The notes below the pieces were generated by a model, which saw nothing but the letters and a program-made list of their open reading frames with translations, did no database searches and was not told where the DNA came from. A DNA stretch of 6,471 nt from Pseudonocardiales bacterium (GTDB taxonomy: Bacteria > Actinomycetota > Actinomycetes > Mycobacteriales > Jatrophihabitantaceae), in contig JAVEEO010000412.1 in the NCBI GenBank assembly GCA_030840415.1, positions 1 to 6,471 on the forward strand. The letters run 5' to 3'. A program made the position numbers and the translations under genes. Positions within the stretch are counted from its first letter, which is position 1. Every line of letters begins with the position of its first letter. Below are positions 1 through 5,080 of the stretch, in pieces.

Positions 1-1
1 C

Positions 2-637
2 CTGGATCCGGAACGGCTGCGCAGCCGGGTGCTGGCCGACCTGGCCCGCCGCGCCGACGTCGACCTGCTGCCCGACGGCGCGGTCACCGCCCTGGCGCCC
101 GGCTCGTTCACCCTGGCCGGCACCGAGCACTCCGCAGACGTGGTGGTGGTGGCGGCCGGTGCCTGGACGCCGGCCCTGCTGCGCGCCGCCGGCCTGGACG
201 CCACAGGCCTGCGCACCAAGACCATCCAGTACACGATCTTCGAGGTCGGCGACTGGCGACCGGGCACCTTCGTCGACGAGGTGACGGGCCTGTACGGCAA
301 GCCGGCCGGTGCCGAGCAGCTGATCGGGCTGCCCACCCAGGCCTGGGACGTCGACCCGGACGGCGCCCGGCCGGACGCCGCCCTCAGCGACACGGTCTTC
401 GAGCTGGCCCAGCGGCGGTTCCCGCGGCTGCGGCTGGCCGCCGGTGCCCGGCCGGTGGCCGCCCTGGACTGCTACAGCGACAACGGCCGGCTGGAGCTGC
501 GTCTGGTGGCCGGCACCGGCGGCCGGCTGTGCACCTTCACCGGCGGCACCGGCGGCGCGGCCAAGACCGTGCTGGCCGCCAGCGCGCGGGCCGCCCGCGA
601 GCTGGTCTCGGACCCGGAGACGGTCGGAGTCTCCTGA
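2..637 (+). CDS. FAD-dependent oxidoreductase, DAO family (C-terminal part, 5' end cut by window)
   Basis: The frame is open from base 2, so the gene begins upstream; 211 residues are visible. A GTG at 29 could be mistaken for the start, but the upstream codons (LDPERLRSR) read well as helix leading into the same fold. The fragment has the strand-and-loop typical of DAO/sarcosine-oxidase-like flavoproteins, VVVVAAGAWTPALL at about visible residues 47-60. A substrate-domain strand region (about 70-110, including GLYGKP and LIGLPT) follows. The C-terminus is glycine-rich, FTGGTGGAAKT (about 179-189), where this family usually closes over the FAD. The N-terminal GxGxxG dinucleotide fold is outside the window. 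Members oxidise amines or amino acids with FAD and release H2O2; the substrate cannot be read here. The stop TGA shares its A with the ATG of the ATP-grasp gene, so the two are very probably co-transcribed and translationally coupled. Family confidence is good; the specific reaction is unknown. Confidence 0.85.
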   Translation: MDPERLRSRVLADLARRADVDLLPDGAVTALAPGSFTLAGTEHSADVVVVAAGAWTPALLRAAGLDATGLRTKTIQYTIFEVGDWRPGTFVDEVTGLYGKPAGAEQLIGLPTQAWDVDPDGARPDAALSDTVFELAQRRFPRLRLAAGARPVAALDCYSDNGRLELRLVAGTGGRLCTFTGGTGGAAKTVLAASARAARELVSDPETVGVS

Positions 638-1899
638 TGGGCAGCGACGGCCGGCCACACCTGCTGCTGATCTCCACCGGCGAGCGGCTGTTCCGGGAGT
701 ACCTGCTGGCCAGCATCGCCGAGCGCTACCGGGTGCACCTGTTCCTGGCCGCGCCGGCGCAGTGGGAGTCTGCCTACATCGACGCGGCCACCGTGCTGGC
801 CGACACCCTGGACGCCGAGCTGATGATCGGCGCGGCCCGCGAGCTGCACCAGCGCGACCCGCTGGACGGCGTGCTGTGCTGGGACGAGGCCCGGATCATC
901 GCCACCGCCCGGATCGCCCAGGCCCTCGGGCTGCCCGGCGGTGACCCGGACGTGGTGCTGGGCTGCCGGGACAAGCACCTGACCCGCCAGCGGCTGGCCG
1001 CGGCCGGGGTGAGCCAACCCCGCTCGATCGCGGTCGACACGCTGGCCCAGGCGCTGGCCGCCGCTGAGGAGATCGGCTACCCGGTGGTGCTCAAGCCGCG
1101 CGGGATCGCGGCCAGCCTGGGCGTGGTACTCGCCGAGGACGAGGCCGGCCTGCGCGAGCACTTCGCCTTCGCCCGCGAGACCATGGTGCCCGGCGCGCTG
1201 GCCTACGACGAGCTCGCGGTGCTGGTCGAGGAGTTCGCCGACGGCCCGGAGATCAGCATCGACAGCGCCGTCTACCACGGCCGGGTGCAGCCGATCTGCC
1301 TGGCGCACAAGCAGCTGGGCTACCCGCCGTACTTCGAGGAGATCGGGCACTTCGTCGACGGGGCCGAGCCGATGCTCGACGATCCCGGGCTGGTCGGCGC
1401 GCTGGAACAGGCCCATGCCGCGCTCGGCTTCACCGACGGGATCACCCACACCGAGTACCGGCTCACCCCGTCCGGGCCGAAGCTGATCGAGGTCAACGCC
1501 CGGCTCGGCGGCGACCTGATCCCGTACCTGGGGATGCGCGCCACCGGCATCGACCCGGGCCTGGCGGCGGCTGCGATCGCCTGCGGCCGGCAGCCGGAGG
1601 TGACCGCCGACCGCCGGCTGTTCGCAGCGGTGCGGTTCTGCTACACCCCGTACGAGATGATCATCTCCACCATCGGCTTCGATGCCGAGCGGATGCCGGC
1701 AGGGGTTGACCTGGCGGTGGTGCGCGCCGAACCCGGCCAGCGGCAGGCGCCGCCGCCGACCGGCACGGTGTGGAGCCGAATCGCCTACCTGACCGCGGTC
1801 AGCGAGTCCGCCGAGGGCTGCCGGGCGGTGATCGAGGCCGCCGAGGCCGCGCTGGTGGTCACCGGCACCCCGGTGGAGCCAGAGGCCGTCGGAAGCTGA
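637..1899 (+). CDS. ATP-grasp ligase, L-amino-acid-ligase-like
   Basis: This 420-residue protein starts at the ATG at 637, which overlaps the previous stop. GGAG at 626-629 lies 7 nt upstream. The open frame extends back to 529, but that extension is arginine-rich shadow sequence. The N-terminal pre-ATP-grasp domain (about 7-110) is followed by RDKHLTRQRL (111-120), the nucleotide-binding lysine of GYPVVLKP (K153), and a glycine/serine loop (156-161). VEEF (198-201), EISID (206-210) and HTEY (271-274) come next, then the Mg2+ ligand motif EVNARLGGD (285-293). The ATP-grasp core is therefore complete. Residues from about 325 to 410 (AVRFCYTPYE, then SRIAYLTAVSES) resemble the C-terminal domain of bacterial L-amino-acid ligases. 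Such enzymes use ATP to form an acyl phosphate on a carboxylate and join it to an amine, often making dipeptides. Both substrates are unknown. Pairing with an FAD oxidoreductase suggests an amino-acid-derived product. Carboxylases and other ATP-grasp ligases are less likely given the C-terminus. Confidence 0.88.
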   Translation: MGSDGRPHLLLISTGERLFREYLLASIAERYRVHLFLAAPAQWESAYIDAATVLADTLDAELMIGAARELHQRDPLDGVLCWDEARIIATARIAQALGLPGGDPDVVLGCRDKHLTRQRLAAAGVSQPRSIAVDTLAQALAAAEEIGYPVVLKPRGIAASLGVVLAEDEAGLREHFAFARETMVPGALAYDELAVLVEEFADGPEISIDSAVYHGRVQPICLAHKQLGYPPYFEEIGHFVDGAEPMLDDPGLVGALEQAHAALGFTDGITHTEYRLTPSGPKLIEVNARLGGDLIPYLGMRATGIDPGLAAAAIACGRQPEVTADRRLFAAVRFCYTPYEMIISTIGFDAERMPAGVDLAVVRAEPGQRQAPPPTGTVWSRIAYLTAVSESAEGCRAVIEAAEAALVVTGTPVEPEAVGS

Positions 1900-1938
1900 C
1901 CCGGGTCAGCCAGAGGCCGTCGGAAGCTGACTCGGGTC
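1877..1938. repeat. 31-bp direct tandem duplication between convergent genes
   Basis: Two adjacent 31-bp copies (1877-1907 and 1908-1938) differ at one base: C at 1901 against T at 1932. The tract then continues with the first four bases of a third copy (AGCC, 1939-1942). Each copy begins AGCCAGAGGCCGTCGGAAGC and ends with the hairpin region TGAC(C/T)CGGGTC. Copy 1 encodes the last residues and TGA of the ATP-grasp gene; copy 2 is noncoding on the + strand and carries the stop of the DUF1003 gene on the - strand. Confidence 0.95.
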
Positions 1939-1941
1939 AGC
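1895..1941. terminator. Two tandem palindromic hairpins at convergent gene ends (possible bidirectional terminator)
   Basis: GCTGACCCGGGTCAGC (1895-1910) is a perfect 16-bp palindrome. GCTGACTCGGGTCAGC (1926-1941) is the same with one change, leaving six-pair arms GCTGAC/GTCAGC around a TCGG loop. Being palindromic, each would form a hairpin in RNA from either strand, and they lie where the ATP-grasp (+) and DUF1003 (-) transcripts meet. No U-tract follows on either strand, so intrinsic termination of the classical kind is not shown. Hairpins without U-tracts are proposed terminators in actinobacteria, which is why I list them. Confidence 0.45.
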
Positions 1942-2437
1942 CCTCCCGCTCGTCGCGGGTGCGCTCGAGCCGGGTGAGCTCGGAGCGCAGGTAGTCGCGG
2001 GTCACCACGTCGCCGAGCGCGATCCGGATCGCGGCGATCTCGCGGGCCAGGTACTCGGCGTCGGCGATCGCCCGGTCGTCGCGGATCCGGTCGGCGTCGG
2101 CCTGGATCCGGTCCCGGTCGGCCTGCCGGTTCTGGGCCAGCAGGATCAGCGGCGCGGCGTAGGCGGCCTGGGTGGAGAAGGCCAGGTTCAGCAGGATGAA
2201 CGGGTAGGGGTCGAACGGCTTACTGCCGTGCTTGTGGTTGTGGTAGTTGATGCCCCAGACCGCGTTGATGCCGATCCAGATGATCACGATCAGGGTCTGC
2301 AGGAACAGGTAGCGGGCGGTGCCGAAGAACCGCGCGATGGTCTCGGCCGCCGAGCCGACCGCCTCCGGCGAGATCCGGGGCCGGCGCAGCCCGCGGGGAG
2401 CCACCGGCTGGTCCAGCCTGCGGCGCGGTTCGCTCAT
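1937..2437 (-). CDS. DUF1003 family two-helix membrane protein
   Basis: This 166-residue protein starts at an ATG (2437-2435). A GAGGA Shine-Dalgarno (2449-2445) sits 7 nt upstream and overlaps the stop of the preceding gene. The arginine-rich N-terminus (1-35) is probably cytoplasmic. The first membrane helix is about residues 43-63 (LFLQTLIVIIWIGINAVW). The loop carries FDPYPFILLNL (75-85), which leads into the second helix (about 79-101). AQNRQADRDR (101-110) then opens a long charged, probably coiled-coil tail (102-166). FDPYPF and QNRQxxxDR are hallmarks of DUF1003. The family has no established function. It follows the MgtE-N/CBS gene after 10 bp and is surely in the same operon; a similar pairing is known in mycobacteria (Rv1232c-Rv1231c, from memory). 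The likely role is as membrane partner of that protein, but this is inference. The stop lies inside the second hairpin of the 31-bp tandem repeat. Confidence 0.88.
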   Translation of the reverse strand: MSEPRRRLDQPVAPRGLRRPRISPEAVGSAAETIARFFGTARYLFLQTLIVIIWIGINAVWGINYHNHKHGSKPFDPYPFILLNLAFSTQAAYAAPLILLAQNRQADRDRIQADADRIRDDRAIADAEYLAREIAAIRIALGDVVTRDYLRSELTRLERTRDEREG

Positions 2438-2444
2438 GGGGACG

Positions 2445-2449
2445 TCCTC
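2445..2449 (-). promoter_or_regulatory. Ribosome binding site of the DUF1003 gene, overlapping the upstream stop codon
   Basis: On the - strand the sequence reads TGAGGACGTCCCCATG. GAGGA begins inside the TGA stop of the MgtE-N/CBS gene and is 7 nt from the ATG. This geometry favours translational coupling of the two genes and fixes the DUF1003 start. Confidence 0.75.
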
Positions 2450-3728
2450 ATTGCGCCCGCCGCCTGGTCACCGCGGCGTCGGCCGGCAGTTCGTCCCGGT
2501 CGCGCCAGTCCTCGGGCAGCAGGTGGTCGATCACGTCGTCGACGCTGACCGCGCCCAGCAGCCGGTCGTTGTCGTCGACCACCGGCACCGCGACCAGGTT
2601 GTAGGTCGCCAGGTGCCGGGTGACCTGCTGCAGGGTGGACTCCGGGTTGACCGGGTCGATGTCGGCGTCGATGGCCCCGGACACCAGCGTCGACGGCGGC
2701 TCGCGCAGCAACCGCTGGAAGTGCGCCATGCCGAGGTAGCGGCCGGTCGGCGTGGCCTGCGGCGGGCGGACCACGTACACCTGGGCGGCCAGTGCCGGGG
2801 ACAGGTCGGGGTTGCGCAGCCGGGCCAGCGCCTCGGCCACCGTCGCGTCGGGCAGCAGGATCACCGGTTCGGAGGTCATCATGCCGCCGGCGGTGTACTC
2901 GCCGTAGGTCATCAGCCGCCGGACCGGCGCGGCCTCCTCCGGCTCCATGATCTCCAGCAGCCGTTCCTGCTCGTCGGCGGGCAGTTCCCGCAGCAGGTCG
3001 GCGGCGTCGTCGTCGTTCATCCGCTCCAGAACGTCGGCGGCGCGCTCGTCGGTCAGGCCGGTGATGATGTTGATCTGGTCCTCTTCGGGCAGCTCCTCCA
3101 TCACGTCGGCCAGCCGCTCGTCGTCCAGCGCCTCGGCCACCTCCTGCTGCCGCTTGTCGCTCATGTCCTGCAGCTGGGCGGCCACGTCGGCCGGCCGCAT
3201 GCCGGCCAGCACCGCCAGCAGCGAATCGGCACCCTGGCCGGCCTCGGTGGCCGACAGTCCGTCCAGGTCGTTCCAGTCCACCTGCTGCAGCACCGCCCGG
3301 CGACGGCCGAGCTTGCCGTTGGCCGCGCGCACCGCGAGCTTGGTGATCACCCAGTCCCTTGTGCGGCTCTGCTCCATGCCGGCGTCGACCACCACCATCC
3401 GGGCGCCGTCCTCGATCCGCACCACGCTGCGGTCCAGCACCTCACCCAGCACCAAGAGCTCGTTGGGCCGCTGCTCGAATCGCTTGATGTTGACGCTGCC
3501 GGTGGTCAGCACCACCGCCTCCGGCTCGATCCGGGTGACCCGCCCCATCGGGACGAAGATCCGCCGCCGGTGCTGCACCTCGACCACCAGCCCCAGCACC
3601 CGCGGTGGCTGGCGTCCGACCCGCAGGGTGGCCACCGCGTCGCGCACCCGGCCCAGCTGGTCGCCGTTGGGGTCGAACACCCCCAGGCCGGCCAGCCTGG
3701 CGATGAAGACGCGGGTCGCGGTGCTCAC
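2448..3728 (-). CDS. PRC-barrel / MgtE-N / CBS-domain protein lacking the MgtE channel
   Basis: The protein has 426 residues. Two PRC-barrel-like units come first: about 5-80, with VFDPNGDQLGRVRD, and about 88-160, with RDWVITKLAVR. An MgtE-N-like helical superhelix follows (about 165-270) with short repeats ending in DM, EL or RM and dense Asp/Glu; for example NDDDAADLLRELP (238-250) precedes the linker. Two CBS motifs then occur: about 280-340 (MMTSEPVILLPDATVAEAL) and about 346-406 (ending LLGAVSVDDVIDHL). In true MgtE transporters the N and CBS domains sense Mg2+ and gate a five-helix pore. No hydrophobic pore segment exists here, so the protein should be cytosolic or membrane-associated. 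I infer a Mg2+- or nucleotide-responsive regulator, perhaps of the DUF1003 membrane protein encoded 10 bp downstream. The GTG start (3728-3726) has no Shine-Dalgarno but a good -10 six bases upstream. Automatic annotation as a magnesium transporter would be misleading. Confidence 0.88.
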   Translation of the reverse strand: MSTATRVFIARLAGLGVFDPNGDQLGRVRDAVATLRVGRQPPRVLGLVVEVQHRRRIFVPMGRVTRIEPEAVVLTTGSVNIKRFEQRPNELLVLGEVLDRSVVRIEDGARMVVVDAGMEQSRTRDWVITKLAVRAANGKLGRRRAVLQQVDWNDLDGLSATEAGQGADSLLAVLAGMRPADVAAQLQDMSDKRQQEVAEALDDERLADVMEELPEEDQINIITGLTDERAADVLERMNDDDAADLLRELPADEQERLLEIMEPEEAAPVRRLMTYGEYTAGGMMTSEPVILLPDATVAEALARLRNPDLSPALAAQVYVVRPPQATPTGRYLGMAHFQRLLREPPSTLVSGAIDADIDPVNPESTLQQVTRHLATYNLVAVPVVDDNDRLLGAVSVDDVIDHLLPEDWRDRDELPADAAVTRRRAQ

Positions 3729-3734
3729 GGGCGA

Positions 3735-3740
3735 AGCTTA
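3735..3740 (-). promoter_or_regulatory. -10 element of a probable leaderless promoter for the MgtE-N/CBS operon
   Basis: The - strand reads TAAGCT TCGCCC GTG. The hexamer fits the actinobacterial -10 pattern TANNNT and ends six bases before the GTG start codon, so transcription would begin at or within a base of the GTG. The absence of a Shine-Dalgarno supports a leaderless transcript. No convincing -35 hexamer sits at 16-19 bp. Confidence 0.5.
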
Positions 3741-3782
3741 GTGGGCGCGAGGCCCGGGAATCCGGACTGTCAGGATGGTCGG

Positions 3783-4709
3783 GTGTCGCCTCCCGTGCAG
3801 CCTGCCGAGTCACTGGTGCTGCCGCCGGCCCGCGACGCCGGGCTGCTGGCGGTGGCGGTGGCCGGGGTGTCGGCGTCCGGGCCGATCATGGCCGCCACCG
3901 CTGCCCCGGCGCTGGCCATCGCGTTCTGGCGCAACGCCCTCGGCGCCGGCAGCACCGGACTGCTCATCGGCGTCCGCCACCGGGCCGAGTTCGCGGCGCT
4001 GCACCGGCGCGGCTGGACGCTGGCGGTACTGGCCGGGATCTTCCTGGCGCTGCACTTCGGCACCTGGGTGCCCTCGGTCAAGTTCACCTCGGTCGCCTCG
4101 GCCACCGGCCTGGTGGCCACCCAGTCGATCTTCACCGGCCTGATCGCCGCGGCTGCCGGGCGCCGGTTGCCGCGCGCTGCCTGGCTGGGCATGGCACTGG
4201 CGTTGCTGGGCACGCTGTTCATCGCGGGCGCGGACTTCGACGTGTCGAGGCGGGCGGTGCTCGGCGACGGGCTGGCGGTACTGGGTGGGCTGTTCGCCGC
4301 CGCCTATGTCACCGTCGGCGGCCGGGCCCGCCAGCAGATGTCCACGGCGGTCTACACCACGATCTGCTACGCCGTCTGCGCACTCGGCCTGCTGGTCAGC
4401 TGCCTGCTCGGACGGCAGTCGCTGTCAGGGTATCCGGCCAGGTCATGGCTGCTGATCGCCGCCGTCACGCTCAGTGCGCAACTGCTCGGGCACAGCCTGA
4501 TCAACGAGGTGCTGCACTCGACAAGCGCGACCCTGGTCAGCCTGGCGGTGCTCGTCGAGGTGCCCGGGGCGGCGCTGATCGCCTATTTCTGGTTGGACCA
4601 ACGGCCCACCAGTTGGGCACTGCCCGGGCTGTTGCTGCTGATCGCGGGCCTTGCCGTCGTGGTGCGAGCCCGCGACGAGAACGCCGAGCCGGCACCGGAC
4701 CTGGACTGA
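3783..4709 (+). CDS. EamA/DMT-superfamily permease
   Basis: This 308-residue integral membrane protein starts at the GTG at 3783, with AGGA (3772-3775) 7 nt upstream. The open frame runs much further upstream, but that part is a shadow of the opposite-strand gene. About ten hydrophobic helices can be counted, starting near residues 19-38 and 78-95 and ending near 279-296. The arrangement is two five-helix EamA-like halves. The second half carries TSATLVSLAVLVEVPGAAL (247-265), matching the usual EamA helix-9 region, followed by YFWLDQRPTSW, where many members have Glu in place of the Asp. Drug/metabolite transporters of this type move amino acids, nucleobases or other small metabolites across the inner membrane, often outward; the substrate cannot be inferred. 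It diverges from the MgtE-N operon across 54 bp and converges on the small secreted protein with a 12-bp gap. I see no strong terminator there. Confidence 0.85.
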   Translation: MSPPVQPAESLVLPPARDAGLLAVAVAGVSASGPIMAATAAPALAIAFWRNALGAGSTGLLIGVRHRAEFAALHRRGWTLAVLAGIFLALHFGTWVPSVKFTSVASATGLVATQSIFTGLIAAAAGRRLPRAAWLGMALALLGTLFIAGADFDVSRRAVLGDGLAVLGGLFAAAYVTVGGRARQQMSTAVYTTICYAVCALGLLVSCLLGRQSLSGYPARSWLLIAAVTLSAQLLGHSLINEVLHSTSATLVSLAVLVEVPGAALIAYFWLDQRPTSWALPGLLLLIAGLAVVVRARDENAEPAPDLD

Positions 4710-4721
4710 CCCGGCCCAGGG

Positions 4722-4973
4722 CTAGCAGATGCGGCGGATGCTTCGCACGTACTGCGTCTCCTCGCCCCACTGGACGTAGCCGCAGACTTCGGAGCCGTAC
4801 TCGCCGACCAGGACCGTGCGGGTGGCGTCGGAGTAGTACTCGATCAGGGTGTCGCAGTTGTCGGGATTGCAGGGCGTGATGCCGGCCGTTGCCGGAGCGG
4901 CGGGTGCCAGCAACGCGCCGCCGCTGAGCACGGCTGCCGCGATGGCGATACGGGAACGGGTGCCGAGTTTCAT
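4722..4973 (-). CDS. Small secreted cysteine-containing protein, DUF6289-like
   Basis: This 83-residue protein starts at an ATG (4973-4971) behind a strong AGGAGG (4984-4979) 5 nt away. Residues 1-30 form a Sec signal peptide: KLGTRSR, a hydrophobic alanine-rich core, then APATA with an AxA-type site, so cleavage is expected after A30. The mature part is about 53 residues with four cysteines (C35, C40, C64 and the C-terminal C83), enough for two disulfides. YYSDATRTVLVGEYG (46-60) and the late WG...YV spacing resemble the DUF6289 family of short actinobacterial exported proteins, which has no known function. No lipobox is present, so it should be released or wall-associated. It stands alone, with its own AT-rich promoter, convergent with the permease and divergent from the CoA-ester lyase. 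The family assignment is from memory of the pattern; the exported nature is secure. Confidence 0.78.
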   Translation of the reverse strand: MKLGTRSRIAIAAAVLSGGALLAPAAPATAGITPCNPDNCDTLIEYYSDATRTVLVGEYGSEVCGYVQWGEETQYVRSIRRIC

Positions 4974-4978
4974 GGAGT

Positions 4979-4984
4979 CCTCCT
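4979..4984 (-). promoter_or_regulatory. Strong ribosome binding site of the small secreted protein
   Basis: The - strand reads AGGAGGACTCCATG. This is a full AGGAGG with a 5-nt spacer, the strongest Shine-Dalgarno in the window, and it fixes the start of the 83-residue protein. It suggests high expression. Confidence 0.8.
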
Positions 4985-5077
4985 GAGATAGAGAGGACTA
5001 ATCGTACATTCATTATTAATGGGACAGAAGCCGAGGTGTGAATCCGGAAACACCGGCGGGCGGCCCGAGGTGCGCCG
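4985..5077. promoter_or_regulatory. Divergent intergenic promoter region with AT-rich island
   Basis: Bases 4998-5020 have 18 A/T of 23, in sharp contrast to the surrounding DNA. On the - strand TACGAT (5006-5001) fits a -10 for the secreted-protein gene and would give a leader of about 20 nt ending at its AGGAGG; no clear -35 is seen. CATTATTAATG (5011-5021) is an 11-bp palindrome just upstream of that -10, placed as an operator would be. The + strand has several TANNNT candidates but none with a good -35. The right part (5035-5080) holds inverted repeats in the expected leader of the CoA-ester lyase. Confidence 0.5.
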
Positions 5078-5080
5078 GTG
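5051..5080 (+). promoter_or_regulatory. Hairpin covering the start of the CoA-ester lyase gene
   Basis: CACCGGCG (5051-5058) is the perfect reverse complement of CGCCGGTG (5073-5080), giving an 8-bp stem with seven G-C pairs and a 14-nt loop. The 3' arm contains the GTG start codon (5078-5080) and the loop contains the Shine-Dalgarno GAGG (5067-5070). A second weaker inverted repeat, GGTGT (5035-5039) with ACACC (5050-5054), uses part of the same 5' arm, so both cannot form together. The structure is certain as sequence; its regulatory role is unproven. Confidence 0.4.

Noticed and set aside
529..636. Upstream extension of the ATP-grasp frame by 36 codons
   Set aside because: The extension is arginine-rich and overlaps the coding sequence of the flavoprotein, while the ATG at 637 has a ribosome binding site and the typical TGATG coupling.
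472..1449. A 325-residue open frame on the - strand opposite the ATP-grasp gene
   Set aside because: It is low-complexity Gly/Arg/Gln/His-rich translation opposite a gene with complete catalytic motifs. This is the usual GC-rich antisense shadow.
2448..3728. Annotating the MgtE-N/CBS gene as a magnesium transporter (mgtE)
   Set aside because: No hydrophobic transmembrane segments follow the CBS domains, so the pore domain is absent and no transport function is supported.
2319..3782. Very long + strand extension of the permease frame (796 codons in total)
   Set aside because: It runs antisense to the MgtE-N/CBS gene and reads as His/Gln/Arg-rich shadow. The permease itself begins with a hydrophobic helix shortly after the GTG at 3783, which has its own AGGA.
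4699..4722. Terminator between the permease and the secreted-protein gene
   Set aside because: Only a 5-bp CCTGG/CCAGG stem with a long loop and a GCCC-A-GGGC with an impossible one-base loop are present, and there is no U-tract.
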